Source: Thermocatellispora tengchongensis (GTDB taxonomy: Bacteria; Actinomycetota; Actinomycetes; Streptosporangiales; Streptosporangiaceae). Taken from it: a DNA stretch of 64,000 bases. Within the stretch, counting starts at the first letter, position 1. Each line of letters begins with the position of its first letter. Below are positions 16,586 to 25,735 of the stretch, piece after piece. Position numbers and translations under genes: made by a program. The notes under the pieces were generated by a model. The model did no database searches and had not been told where the DNA came from. It saw nothing but the letters and a program-made list of their open reading frames with translations. The stretch is taken from positions 186,001 to 250,000 of the forward strand of contig NZ_JACHGN010000015.1 of NCBI RefSeq assembly GCF_014202315.1. The letters are read 5' to 3'.

Positions 16586-17401
16586 TCAGCGGGCCGGGAC
16601 GATCACGCCGGTGATCGAGCGGTGCTCGCGGGCGTCGGCGAGCCTCCAGGGCGTAGGTGACGCCGTGGCCGCCGGTGAGGTCGCGTACCTGCTCGATCGG
16701 GTCGGCGGCGGCCGGGTCGAGGGTGGCGCTCGCCCGGCGCGGGCGGCGCGAGCGCGGCGGGAGGGGTCGGGGTCGAGGGCGATGATCCGGCCCGCGGCCA
16801 GGCGTGCGGCCTGGATCATCCACAGGCCGAACTGGCCGCCGCCCACCACCGCGACGTCCGCGCCCGGGGGCACCGCCGCGACGTTGAACACCGATCCGAG
16901 CCCCGTCGTGACGCCGCAGCCGAGCAGGGCCAGCCGGGTGTCCGGGAGGGTGGTGTCCACGGCGACCACCTGGCAGGCGTCCACCGACATCAGCTCGGCG
17001 TAGCCGCCGACGTTGCCGGCGGCTGTGACCATACCGCCGCCGGCGGTCGTGGCCACGGGGGGCGGGCCGCCGGGGCGGTCGAAGATCACCGAGCACTGGT
17101 CGGTACGGCCCAGGGCGCAGTAGAAGCAGCGGCCGCATTCGGCGGTGCCGTGGACGACCACGCGGTCGCCCACGCGCACGCCGGTCACGTCCGGGCCCAG
17201 TTCCTCGACCACGCCGGTGGAGGCGTGGCCGAGGATGGTCGGGGGGACCTTGCCGAAGACGCCGTCGGCGTTCATGACGTCGGTCACGCAGAAGGGCGCC
17301 GCGCCGGTGCGCACCAGGATCCGTCCGGGGGCCAGGGGCAGCATGTCCAGGTCGAGGACTTCCAGCGGCGTGCCGGGTGCCGTCATGACCGCCGCTCTCA
17401 T
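16586..17401 (-). pseudogene. Zinc-dependent alcohol dehydrogenase, frameshifted and 3' truncated
   Basis: From the ATG at 17401 the protein is a clear medium-chain zinc dehydrogenase. It has GHASTGVVEELGPDV, four structural cysteines in CGRCFYCALGRTDQC, GCGVTTGLGSVFNVA, and the NAD loop AVVGGGQFGLWMIQAARL. Near 16735 the frame breaks; the next stretch (TLDPAAADPIEQVRDLTGG, then HGVTYALEA) is in another frame and the last ~100 residues are not recognisable. The start overlaps the stop of the hydantoinase-B remnant by four bases, so it was the last gene of that operon. In an intact operon it would oxidise a secondary alcohol to the ketone that the carboxylase then uses (inference). Confidence 0.75.
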
Positions 17402-19332
17402 GCCTTCACCTCCGCGTCCTGGGCGAGGGCGGCACGCAGGCGGGCGGTGGCCGCGGTGTCGACCACCAGGCCCTCGGGGTCGCGATCGGGATCGCCCAGG
17501 ATGACGACGCCGTAGTCACGGGCCGCGCCCTCGATCGTGACGTAGCCGTCGCGGACATCGATCCTGACGCGTTCCGGCTCGCGGAGCAGCGGGTCGCCCC
17601 AGCCGCCGCCACCGTTGGTGACGTAGCGCAGCACGGTCATCGCGGCCGTCTGGTTGCCGCCTCGGTGGACGGGTAGTGGTAGCGCCCGTCCGGCGCGGGC
17701 AGGCCGGTGGCGTCGTCGATGACGCCCGCCAGCGGCCGGGCCGTCCGGTACGCCGCCACGTCCGTCGGTGGATCGGGCAGCGTCCGCGTGCCGTCGGGTG
17801 GGAACTCCCACACTCCGCCGGTGCTCCCGTCCTTGCCGCCGTTCACGCCGAAGCCGGGCGCGCGCTTGTATCGGAGCTGGTTGAGGGTGTGGGCGGCGGG
17901 GGTGAGCCAGGCGGAGTCGCGCAACCGGGCGACGCCGCCGCGGTGGTAGCCGGCCCCGCCCGTGTCGGGCACCGGCTCGTGCCTGAGCACGACGACCGGG
18001 GTGGCCGCCTCGATCGCCTCGATCTCCGGCACCACCCCGTTGGCCTGGTACGTCATCGCCTGGCAGTCGGCGTCGCCGTACCGGTTGGCGCCGAGCGGCC
18101 CGACCTCGCCGCCGCACTGCATGGCCGACACCCACGGCCGTCCCTCGGCGGTCACACCGAAGGCGGTGTGCAGGTCGGGGCTGCCGCGGTCGCCCGCGAT
18201 GGCGGCCTCGCCCACCGCGCGGGACAACGCCCTCAGCAGCGCGCCGAGCAGCGCCTGGTTCTGCTCGAAGTACATGAACGTGGGGCCGTCCGGCGGCAGG
18301 GCGCTGACGATCGTGCCGTCCGGGACGACGATGTCGATATCGCGGTAGTTGCCGGAGCAGAACCGGCCCCGCGGGTCGAACAGGTATTTCAGCGCGATGC
18401 CGACCGTGGTCTTGACGTCGAGGGCGGTGCCGTTGATGGAGGTGCGGGCTTGGCGGGAGGTGCCGGACAGGTCCACCTCGACCCGGCCCCCGCGTTTGAC
18501 CAGCCGGACGTGGATCTCGTACTGCTCGGTGTCGTCGGCGCCGTCGCAGTCGACCAGCTCGAAGGCGCTCCACTCGCCGTCGGGCAGCGACGCCAGGCCG
18601 GCCGACATGCGTTCGGCCGCCACGTCGCACACGTACGCCATCGCGCCGTGCACCGCGCCGGTCCCGTACCGCTCGATCGACTCGCGCAGCAGCCTCTCCC
18701 CCAGGTCCAGCCCGGACAGCAAGGTGCGGATGTCGGGCTGGATGACCTCGGCCATGCGGACGTTGTCGAAGATGAGGTTCCAGACGTGCTCGACCGGCTC
18801 GCCCGCGTGCGCGATGAGCATGGGCGGCAGGACGAGGGCGTTCTCGTAGACGTTGCGCTTGGTGCGGCTGAAGCCGCCGGGGACGGCGCCGCCCATGTCG
18901 AGCTGGTGGGCGTTGAGGTTGACGAAGGCTGCGATCTTTCCGTCGTGGAAGACCGGCCGGACGAACAGCAGGTCGTTGTTGTGGTTGCCGGTCCGGTAGG
19001 GGTCGTTGGCGATGAGCACGTCACCGGGGACGAGCCGGTCGGCGCCGTGACTCCTCGACGGTGTTCCTGACCGCGTCGATGGTGGTGCCGGCCATCAGCA
19101 CGATGCCGTTGCCGACCGCCGGGACGGCGTAGCCGAGCGAGGGCGGGCCGCTGAGCGTGGCGGCCAGGTCGTACACATCGCGCAGCACCGGGGAGAACGC
19201 GCCGGTGAGAAGGCGCACGCTCATGTGCTCGACGAGGTAGTCGAAGCGGTTGCCGAGCACGGTCGCGGTGAACCGGTCGCAGCCGTAGCGGGCGGCGAAC
19301 TCCGCCTCGCTCAGCTCGCGCAGGGTGGTCAT
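17398..19332 (-). pseudogene. Hydantoinase B/oxoprolinase (ketone carboxylase large subunit), two frameshifts
   Basis: Three consecutive frames together give a full-length ~640-residue HyuB protein. The N terminus (19332 to ~19045) contains RFTATVLGNRFDYLVEHMS. The central part (~19045 to ~17655) contains VLIANDPYRTGNHNNDLLF, LNAHQLDMGGAVPGG and QCGGEVGPLGANRYGDADC. The C terminus (~17655 to 17398) contains LRYVTNGGGGWGDPL. The order of motifs is exactly that of N-methylhydantoinase B and of the large subunit of acetone/acetophenone carboxylases. Only two indels, near 19045 and 17655, separate it from an intact gene. They are either real decay or sequencing errors. The start overlaps the HyuA stop by four bases. 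Confidence 0.85.
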
Positions 19333-20600
19333 GCCGACTCCGTCCTTTCGATGACGATCTCCCCGACGCGGCCGACGGTGGCGCGCTGCCCGGGCGGCAC
19401 GAACGTGGTGGACAGCGCCTCGCGGATCACCGCGGGGCCGGTGACGACGGCGCCCGGCGGCAGCTTCTCCCGCTCGTACTCCCCCGCCACCTGCGGCTCC
19501 GGGGTCAGGTAGCGCAGCGGGAACGTCGAGCCGGGTTCGGCGTGCCGCGGGATGACGGGGCCCTCGACGGGCGTGTACTCGACCTTGCCGGCCGGGACCG
19601 TGATGTGCACCCGGTACGTCACGCCCTCGACCGGGATCTGCGGGAAGCGGTTGCCGTTGCGGGCCTCGTAGTCGTCATGGAAGCGGCGCACCAGCTCATC
19701 GATCGACCCGGGGGTCACCCGGCCCTCGGGCATCTCGATGAACGGCGTCTCCCACGACTGGCCGAGCAGCCGGCCGTCGAAGCTGCGCCGCACCGGCAGC
19801 CCGGCGGCGCGGGCCGGCCTTGGCGCGCAGGTCGCGCTCCATCTCGGCGAAGGTCCGCTCGATGCGGCCGGCGTTGCCGGGGGGTGAAGGGCAGGTACGC
19901 GCTGCGGCTCTCGTAGTGGACGAGGTCGGTGGAGAGCAGGCCGAGCGCGGAGAACAGGCCGGGGTGCGGCGGCACGATCACCTCGCGCAGCGGCACCAGG
20001 TCCAGCACCGCGGGCAGCAGCATCGGCCCGGCCGCGCCGTAGGCGACGAGGCTGAAGTCGCGCGGGTCCACGCCGTGCGGCACCGCGACGTTCGTGATCT
20101 CCTCGGCCATGTGTGCCACGGCGAGCCGGTACGCCGACCGCACCCGGTCCTCGAAGGCCACCGGCGTGTCGAGCTTCTCGAACGCGGCTCTGGCCGCCGC
20201 CTCGTCCAGCACGATCTCGCCGCCCGCGAACCCGTCCTCGCGCAGGATGCCCATGAGCAGGCAGGCGTCGGTCACCGCGGGCACGGTGCCGCCGCGGCCG
20301 TAGCAGGCCGGGCCGGGGTCGGCGCCCGCGCTGCCGGGGCCGACCTGGATGCCGCCGGACGGCGAGACCGTCACCAGGCTGCCGCCGCCCGCGCCGACGC
20401 TGGCCACCTCGGTGGACAGCGCGTTGATGACGAGGTCGTGCTCCAGCTCGAAGGTGATCCGCACGAACGGGTTGCCGTCCACGACCAGCGACACGTCGGT
20501 GGACGTTCCGCCGACGTCGGCGCAGATGAGGTCGGTGCGGCCCAGGACCGTCGTGCGAGCGCGCTTCAGGCGCCGCTGCCGAAGGGGGTGAACGGGCCCA
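19329..20600 (-). pseudogene. Hydantoinase A/oxoprolinase (carboxylase ATPase-fold subunit), 5' deleted and frameshifted
   Basis: Starting abruptly near 20570, the sequence reads GRTDLICADVGGTSTDVSLV, the middle phosphate-binding motif of HyuA. It continues with SVGAGGGSLVTVSPSGGIQVGP and ALGLLSTDLVHYESRSA. The C-terminal ~150 residues (MRRSFDGRLLGQSWETPF..) are in another frame, with breaks near 19880, at a run of six G, and near 19815. About 280 N-terminal residues expected for this family are missing, so the damage cannot be sequencing error alone. In ketone carboxylases this subunit uses ATP to activate the ketone and bicarbonate. Confidence 0.85.
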
Positions 20601-20805
20601 GCGCGGGCGCGGGGGTGCGGTGGGCCGAGGCCAGGCACGCCTGGCACTTCTCGACGTCCCACCGGCCGCCTTCGCTCAGGACGCGGTAGGCCGCCAGTTC
20701 GGACGCGCCGCACTCGGGGCAGGTGCCGCTGACGGGGGTGCGCCGGGCGTTCTCGTCGGTGCCGTGGCGCACCGGGGTGCTGGGGCCGAAGGTGAAGGAG
20801 CTCAT
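20566..20805 (-). pseudogene. Small zinc-ribbon subunit of the carboxylase/hydantoinase complex
   Basis: A 79-residue frame reads GTCPECGASELAAYRVLSEG, then WDVEKCQACLASAHRTP. The CPxC..C..C ribbon and the RVLSEGG.WDV.KCQ.C wording match the small subunit encoded next to HyuA/HyuB-type ketone carboxylases. It directly precedes the HyuA remnant. Its first ~20 residues are antisense to a carboxymuconolactone-decarboxylase fragment, so its true N terminus was probably replaced in a rearrangement. Confidence 0.6.
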
Positions 20806-21005
20806 CTACTGCGCCTTCGACGCCTCCGCCACCCACCTGTACGCGCCGGGCCTGAAGCTGCACATGCGCAACGCCGTCCGCTACGGCGCCACGGCCGAAG
20901 AGATCATGGAGGTGCTGGAGATCGTGAGCGTCATCGGCATCCACGCGGCCACCACCGCGGCCCCGATGCTGGAGGCGGCGGTCGCGGAATCCGCCGCCAT
21001 GCGGC
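20773..21005 (+). pseudogene. Carboxymuconolactone decarboxylase family protein, C-terminal remnant
   Basis: The plus strand reads GVLGPKVKELIYCAFDASAT, HLYAPGLKLHMRNAVRYGAT, then AEEIMEVLEIVSVIGIHAA. This is the core helical hairpin of the AhpD/CMD fold with the expected G..AEEI.EVL spacing. The usual N-terminal half and a proper stop are missing. On the left it overlaps the zinc-ribbon gene in antisense and on the right it runs into a LacI remnant, so both ends are rearrangement junctions. Confidence 0.7.
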
Positions 21006-21017
21006 CGTCCGCGGCGG

Positions 21018-21440
21018 CCGGCTCAAGTGCGCGGCGGCGCGGGCTCGGCCGCGCTCGTGAAAGGCGCGCAGCATGCCAGGGGCCACCTGATCGTTGGCCG
21101 CGAACACCGCGGTGCAGGCGAGCGTCAGCCTGGCGGTGTAGCCGGACCCGGCGGACCAGTCGCCGTGCAGGAGTGGAGGCCGCCGGGCGTCCGGCCTCCT
21201 CCAGGGGCAGTCGCCAGGCTTCGGCGCGGCGTCGGCCGGCGTAGGACGTCCGCGGCCCGGTGACGTGCCACACGCTGACGCAGCGGTGCCTGCCGTCTAC
21301 GGGCTGCTGGGCCGCGCCGCGCGGGCGCTCGTGCGGTTCCGGCGGCGCGGCGAGCAGACGACCGGCCGCTCCGCGCCGGCCGATGTGCAGCAGGCCGCCC
21401 GGCTCGTGCTGCATGCCGACGCGGGGTGTGGCCGCCGAGG
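21018..21440 (-). pseudogene. LacI-type repressor remnant
   Basis: Minus-strand segments in two frames belong to a LacI effector domain. One reads VWHVTGPRTSYAGRRRAEAW, then RLPLEEAGRP; after a frame change it reads LLHGDWSAGSGYTARL and then TAVFAANDQVAPGMLRAFHERG. The sequence V.H.TGP....A..R..GW...L..AG, then GDWS..SGY and AVFAANDQ.A.G, is diagnostic of the sugar-binding fold. The HTH and C terminus are gone. It may once have controlled the neighbouring catabolic genes. Confidence 0.65.
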
Positions 21441-21460
21441 AGCGGGCCGCCGCCTCGTGG

Positions 21461-22696
21461 TCACAGCGGCGTGGAGCAGGTGCTGCGTGCCACGAAGGCC
21501 AGGCCGTCGAACTCCTCGGCGAGCACGGCCCGCGTGAACGCGAGCTTGTAGGTGAGGCCCTTGACCATCCCCCCGTAGGCGCGCAGGTGGGAGCGGCCAC
21601 GCAGCCACGCCCTCACCGGCTCCGGATGGGGACCGTGGCGCAGGTCGACGAGGAAGTCGCCGGGGTGCGCGGCGGCCAGGCGGGTCTCCACCACGAGGTC
21701 GTTGCGGGCCGGCGGCACACGCAACGTCGCGGGCGGGCGCCTCCTGTCGATCCTGCCGAAGCGGGGGCGGCGGGCGCGGAAGGCGCCCTCGCCGAACAGC
21801 ACGCCGAGAGCGTAGTACGCCTCGCCGTGGCGCTCGGCGAGGTGCCGTCCCATCGCGGGGATCGCGCCGCCGCTGTGGGCGGCCCTCGTCACGTGCCCGT
21901 TGTGGGCCCACACGGCCACCCTGGCCCCGGGGTCGGACAGCAGGACGTCGACGTTGTCGGCGAGGTAGCGGTCGCGGGCCAGGCTCACGGTCCGGGCGGG
22001 ATCGGCGTGCCGGAGGGGCCGGCTCATCAGGTCCACGTTCTGCCGGACGAGCCGGGCGTGCTCCAGCACGTCGCCGGGCGCGCGCAGGCCGGCCAGGTGC
22101 TCCTCAAGGCGGCGGGCGGCCTGTTCGACGCCGCCGTCCAGCGGCTCGCCCTCGCCCAGCCGGGTGTGCGCCAGCGGCAGCAGCGGCTCCAGCAGCTCCC
22201 GCCCCTGCCCGGCCTCGTCGAGGAAGGCCCGCAACGCCTCCAGCGACGCCCCCGGGTACTGCGGGTCGATCCCGGCGAACCGCACCGGCCGTGACGCGCC
22301 CGCGCCGCGCTCGCGCAGCCGCGCGTTGCGCTCGCGCAGCCACTCCACCACGGCGAGCATCTCCGCCGTGTGCGTGATCCAGAACCCCAGGCCCGCGAGC
22401 GCCTCCACCGGGTCGCCCGGCCCGCCCCGCACATAGTCGTCGACCGCCCGCGCCGCCGACGCGCTCACCTCGAACGCCAGCGTCGTGAACCCCAGCTCCT
22501 CCACCAGGAACTCCAGCAGCCGGTGCTTGAGCAGGAAGAACTCCCGGCTGCCGTGCGTGGCCTCGCCCAGGCCCGCCACGCGCACGCCGTCAAGGACCGC
22601 GCGCAGCGGTTCGAGGTCGGCGGTGCCCGAGCCGGGGGCCAGCCCGTCCAGCGGGATCGCCCGCGCGGCCAGCCACCGCGTGACATCGCCCGCCAT
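21461..22696 (-). CDS. Erythromycin esterase family protein
   Basis: The protein has 411 residues from the ATG at 22696. Conserved elements of the EreA/EreB-like family are all present: LGEATHGSREFFLLKHRLLE in the first 75 residues with the Glu-x-x-His pair, TLAFEVSASAARAVDDYV, RFAGIDPQYPG, and the later RVAVWAHNGHVTRA with its two histidines. The family hydrolyses macrolide lactones, though many members have unknown substrates, so macrolide resistance is possible but unproved. It is intact while genes on both sides are decayed, suggesting it is under selection or arrived later. The last residues (ARSTCSTPL) look improvised, so the 3' end may have been altered by the neighbouring rearrangement. 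Confidence 0.85.
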   Translation of the reverse strand: MAGDVTRWLAARAIPLDGLAPGSGTADLEPLRAVLDGVRVAGLGEATHGSREFFLLKHRLLEFLVEELGFTTLAFEVSASAARAVDDYVRGGPGDPVEALAGLGFWITHTAEMLAVVEWLRERNARLRERGAGASRPVRFAGIDPQYPGASLEALRAFLDEAGQGRELLEPLLPLAHTRLGEGEPLDGGVEQAARRLEEHLAGLRAPGDVLEHARLVRQNVDLMSRPLRHADPARTVSLARDRYLADNVDVLLSDPGARVAVWAHNGHVTRAAHSGGAIPAMGRHLAERHGEAYYALGVLFGEGAFRARRPRFGRIDRRRPPATLRVPPARNDLVVETRLAAAHPGDFLVDLRHGPHPEPVRAWLRGRSHLRAYGGMVKGLTYKLAFTRAVLAEEFDGLAFVARSTCSTPL

Positions 22697-22789
22697 GGCC
22701 CTCCTATCGTCCGGCCGTCGCCTGGAGGCTACAACGATCGCGGCCGGGACGGGCCACGGTCCCCCGGTCCGCGTGCGGGCCGGGATCGG

Positions 22790-23146
22790 GGACGCCCCTG
22801 GCCGCGCCTGCCGGCCGGGCGCGCCACCGAGCTGGGCACCGAGATCCGGCGCGGCTGCGAGCTGACCGGGCTGAGTCAGGACGAGGACGGGGTGACCGCC
22901 GAGCCGGCCGACGGCACGCGGCCGCGCTCGCGCTACCTCCCGCCGACCGTCGAGGACGTCAGGCGGCGCCTGCGGGTGTTCGCCGGCACCGACTTCGGCG
23001 TGCAGTCACCGCGCCGGCTCTCGCGGTTCGGCGACGCCACCACCCGGCTGGCCGAGCGGTACCGGGCCGGCCGGGTGCTGCTGGCCGGCGACTCGGCGCA
23101 GGTGGTGGCGCGGATCGCCTGGATAGGTGGGGTTCATGGTCTGTGA
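22790..23146 (+). pseudogene. FAD-dependent aromatic monooxygenase remnant
   Basis: The frame reads ATELGTEIRRGCELTGLSQD, then EDGVTAEPADGTRPRSRYL, PPTVEDVRRRLRVFAGTDFG, and RYRAGRVLLAGDSAQVVARI. RVLLAGDSAH is the second FAD-binding motif of PheA/TfdB/tetracycline-hydroxylase-type flavoproteins and the earlier pieces match the same family. The N-terminal dinucleotide fold, a central stretch and everything after the GD motif are missing. It is a deletion remnant. Confidence 0.65.
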
Positions 23147-23164
23147 GACAAATGAGCAGTCATC

Positions 23165-23827
23165 TCAGATCGCAGGAGATTGCATGCCGGTCGGGTTGTT
23201 GGCCAGCACACAGGCGACGGGCGGGTCGAGCTCGAGGGTCTCCACCCGGAGATGGGTGAAGCCGGCCTGGGTGAGCATGTCCTGGAGCTCTTGGGCGGCT
23301 CGGACCGTGGTGTCCCGGGTGGCACCGGGGCAGCGGGGCTGGCTGACGAGCGCAATGCGTCCTGCGGGGCGGAGCAGCCGGCGCAGCTCGCGAAGCCGCT
23401 CCACCGGGTCGGGCCAGAACCCAACGGAGTTGACGGCGAGGATGGCGTCAAGCGGCTCGCCGAAGCTCGGCAACCGCTCCACGGAGGCGCACGTGAGGTG
23501 CACCCGGTGGGCGCGGATGGCGGCGGCGTTGCGGCGGGCGGCCTGCCGGACCATGGCCTGCGAGTGGTCGATGCCGAAGACGTGGCCCCGAGTGACGAGG
23601 CCGGCGAACTCGGCGATGGCGAGGCCGGGACCGAAGCCGATCTCAAGCACCCGGTCGGTGGGCTGCACGTCCAGCAACGACACCGCCCAGACGTTGCGCT
23701 TCCGGTTGGAGGGGCGAAGAGCGAACATCCAGCCTTCCGCCCACCCGACGACGCCCCGAGGGTGATGGGCCTGGCGCACCAGATATCTGATCGCGCGTTG
23801 CTTGAGAGATGTACCTATTGCCTGCAT
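23165..23827 (-). CDS. Class I SAM-dependent methyltransferase
   Basis: The protein has 220 residues. After a basic N-terminal helix comes the SAM-binding motif I VLEIGFGPGLAIAEFAG, an acidic motif VFGIDHSQAMVRQAARRN, DAILAVNSVGFWPDPVERL (motif for the catalytic face), and LRPAGRIALVSQPR. It is of the Methyltransf_11/UbiE-like small-molecule type. It is divergent from a MerR regulator with only 37 bases between the start codons, and a perfect palindrome sits in that gap, so MerR very probably controls it. The substrate is unknown; related pairs methylate and so detoxify hydrophobic compounds. Confidence 0.88.
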   Translation of the reverse strand: MQAIGTSLKQRAIRYLVRQAHHPRGVVGWAEGWMFALRPSNRKRNVWAVSLLDVQPTDRVLEIGFGPGLAIAEFAGLVTRGHVFGIDHSQAMVRQAARRNAAAIRAHRVHLTCASVERLPSFGEPLDAILAVNSVGFWPDPVERLRELRRLLRPAGRIALVSQPRCPGATRDTTVRAAQELQDMLTQAGFTHLRVETLELDPPVACVLANNPTGMQSPAI

Positions 23828-23843
23828 GATCGCCAGTCAACGG

Positions 23844-23861
23844 CTTCAAGTATGCTTGAAG
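23844..23861. promoter_or_regulatory. SoxR-box-like MerR operator
   Basis: CTTCAAG-TATG-CTTGAAG is a perfect 7-bp inverted repeat lying between the divergent methyltransferase and merR start codons. It is nearly identical to the SoxR box (CCTCAAG-N4-CTTGAGG), with one changed base per arm, and is flanked by TTGACT-type hexamers on the minus strand, as expected for a long-spacer MerR promoter. Confidence 0.7.
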
Positions 23862-23864
23862 TCA

Positions 23865-24302
23865 ATGGGTGAGCAGTTGACGATCGGTGAGCTGGCGAGC
23901 CGCACGGGTGTCGCCGCCTCCGCCCTGCGCTACTGGGAGGAACTCGGCCTGCTACCGGCGCCGGCCCGGGTCTCAGGCCAACGACGTTATCCGCCATCGG
24001 CAGTCGGGCTGGTCGGTGTGGTCGTGTTGCTGCGAGATGTCGGTTTCACGTTGCGGGAGATCAAAGCGTTCATCGCGTCTCGTTCGCCGACCGGCGAGGG
24101 TTGGCGGGAGCTGTACCAGCGCAAGCTCGCCGAGCTGGATCAACGGATCGCCCAGGCTCAGGTGGCACGCACCGCCATCGCCCATGGCTTCGCCTGCCCG
24201 CACAAGGACATCTTCGAGTGCTCCAACTTCGCCAATGGGGTCGCGGCCATCCTGGCGGGATGTTCTCTCGAAGAGGCTCATTCGCAGGTTCATTCGCACT
24301 GA
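23865..24302 (+). CDS. MerR family transcriptional regulator
   Basis: The protein has 145 residues from the ATG at 23865. The MerR winged helix is complete: LTIGELASRTGVAASALRYWEELGLL in order, then GQRRYPPSAVGLVGVVVLLRDVGFTLREIKAF, followed by the coiled-coil dimer helix. The C terminus reads HGFACPHKDIFECSNF and later LAGC. It therefore has three Cys, but not the CX2CXCX5C cluster that binds [2Fe-2S] in SoxR, although the operator is SoxR-like. It could sense a metal, a thiol-reactive compound or an organic ligand. It probably controls the divergent methyltransferase. Confidence 0.9.
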   Translation: MGEQLTIGELASRTGVAASALRYWEELGLLPAPARVSGQRRYPPSAVGLVGVVVLLRDVGFTLREIKAFIASRSPTGEGWRELYQRKLAELDQRIAQAQVARTAIAHGFACPHKDIFECSNFANGVAAILAGCSLEEAHSQVHSH

Positions 24303-24720
24303 CCTTGCCGTAGAGATGAGCGGCCTCACCGCCGGCGCGCGAGATCGTCACGGATGGCCGTCTTACCTCCCCGGGACTCTCCTGCGTGGACGCCCGCTGC
24401 CGAGACGGCGGGCATGCCGAGATGAGTGCATGCACGTCTGGCGTTGCGACCGAGAAGTCGGCGTACGTATTCGTGGCGCAGTCGTGCCCGCCCACCTGAT
24501 CGGCCGTCAGGTGCTGCATGAACGGGATACATCCGGCGGTGCACTACGCCCGGCCCGCCCGGCACCCGCCCCGCCGCGCCGGGGTGTGCGTGTGTCCGGG
24601 GTGGGACCTGGGCGAACCCAGGAAGGCGGCGGAGCTCAGGTCGCGTCGTGACCTAAGAGAAGGCGTCCAAACCGCGGCCGACCGATCTGTGCCGCACCCC
24701 CTCCCCGCCCACACCACAGG
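24303..24720. other. Gap without a recognisable gene
   Basis: Frames in this ~420-base stretch are short, low-complexity or antisense, and none has a ribosome site plus a recognisable protein. Nothing convincing was seen apart from the terminator hairpin at its right edge. Confidence 0.5.
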
Positions 24721-24743
24721 GCGCCGGGAAGGCGGCCCGGCGC
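24721..24743. terminator. Hairpin immediately after the GH43 gene
   Basis: GCGCCGGG and CCCGGCGC form a perfect 8-bp stem around a 7-base loop, directly beside the GH43 stop codon at 24744-24746 (minus strand). Confidence 0.6.
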
Positions 24744-25703
24744 TCACCGGGACGGCCCTCCCGTTACGGCGGGAAGGCCGCCCGTCCAGTCCAGCCCCGC
24801 CGTGTACATCCAGCGCGCGCGTCCCACCCAGCCGTGGAAGAAGATCCGCTCGCCGAGCACGTCGGCGCCGCCGGGGCCCTGCACCGCCCCGCCGAGAGAA
24901 TCGGTCGTCATCAGCGGCCGCTCCGCCTTGGTGAAGGGGCCCGCGAGCGAGGAGGACACGGCGTAGCCGGTGAAGTAGGCGTTGCCGGTGTAGGAGCCGC
25001 CCGCGTAGAACAGCACGTATCGGTTGGAACGCTTCACCAGCACCGGCGCCTCGATCACGCCGTTCTCCGCGGGATGATCGTTGCGGATCAGCTCCCTGCG
25101 AGGACCGGCGAACGTGACGCCATCGCCGCGTACCTCCTGCAGCCAGATGATCGAGGGCTTGGGCTCGGGCAGCGCGTTCCCGTCGTTCTTGTAGAGCAGA
25201 TATCTCCGTCCGTCGGTGTCGACGAAGCTCGCCGGGTCGATGTCGCCGCCCTCGCTCGGATCGCAGACGAGCGGGCCGTCGCCCACGGGCCGGAACGAAC
25301 CGAGCGGCCCGTCCGCGAGCGCGGCGCCGATGCACATCCGCCCGGTCGCGGCGCTCGGGGCGGTGAAGTACATGAGGTACCGCCCGTCCGCCCGCCGGGA
25401 GACATCGGGCGCCCAGAACCCCCCTTCACCGGCCCAGGCCGGCTTGACGGGCAGCGCGTCACCGCGAATCGTCCACGGCCCGGACGCGGCCGGCGCCGCG
25501 GCGACGGGAACCGTCCCCGCCACGCTGCTGGTGGAGTAGGCGTAGTAGGCCGCCCCGGCCCGGATCACCTCCGGATCGGGAAAGTCGGCGGCGATGACGG
25601 CCTGCGGCACCGCCATGGCGCCGGCCGCCGGAACGGGATCGGCGAGCAGCATGGCCGCCACCAGCATGGCGGCCGGCAGGACGGAGCGGCCGGACGGTCG
25701 CAT
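24744..25703 (-). CDS. Secreted glycoside hydrolase, family 43-like five-bladed propeller
   Basis: The protein has 319 residues from the ATG at 25703, preceded by GAGGAGAACGCG. A signal peptide (VLPAAMLVAAMLLADPVPAAGAMA) leads into AADFPDPEVIRAGAAYYAYS, where the Asp of DPEV is the usual GH43 general base. GGFWAPDVSRRADGRYLMYFTA follows, then GGDIDPASFVDTDGRRYLLYKND with the modulating Asp, and NGVIEAPVLVKRSNRYVLFYAGG with the general-acid Glu. GH43 enzymes cleave arabinan, xylan or related furanosides. The gene lies 32 bases after the HTH-membrane-sensor gene on the same strand, so the two are probably co-transcribed. Confidence 0.88.
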   Translation of the reverse strand: MRPSGRSVLPAAMLVAAMLLADPVPAAGAMAVPQAVIAADFPDPEVIRAGAAYYAYSTSSVAGTVPVAAAPAASGPWTIRGDALPVKPAWAGEGGFWAPDVSRRADGRYLMYFTAPSAATGRMCIGAALADGPLGSFRPVGDGPLVCDPSEGGDIDPASFVDTDGRRYLLYKNDGNALPEPKPSIIWLQEVRGDGVTFAGPRRELIRNDHPAENGVIEAPVLVKRSNRYVLFYAGGSYTGNAYFTGYAVSSSLAGPFTKAERPLMTTDSLGGAVQGPGGADVLGERIFFHGWVGRARWMYTAGLDWTGGLPAVTGGPSR

Positions 25704-25735
25704 CGCGTTCTCCTCTCGTGGTGGGACGGATCGGC

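Noticed and set aside
24070-24519. Minus-strand frame opposite and after merR
   Set aside because: Half is antisense to MerR and the remainder has no homology that I recognise and no ribosome site.
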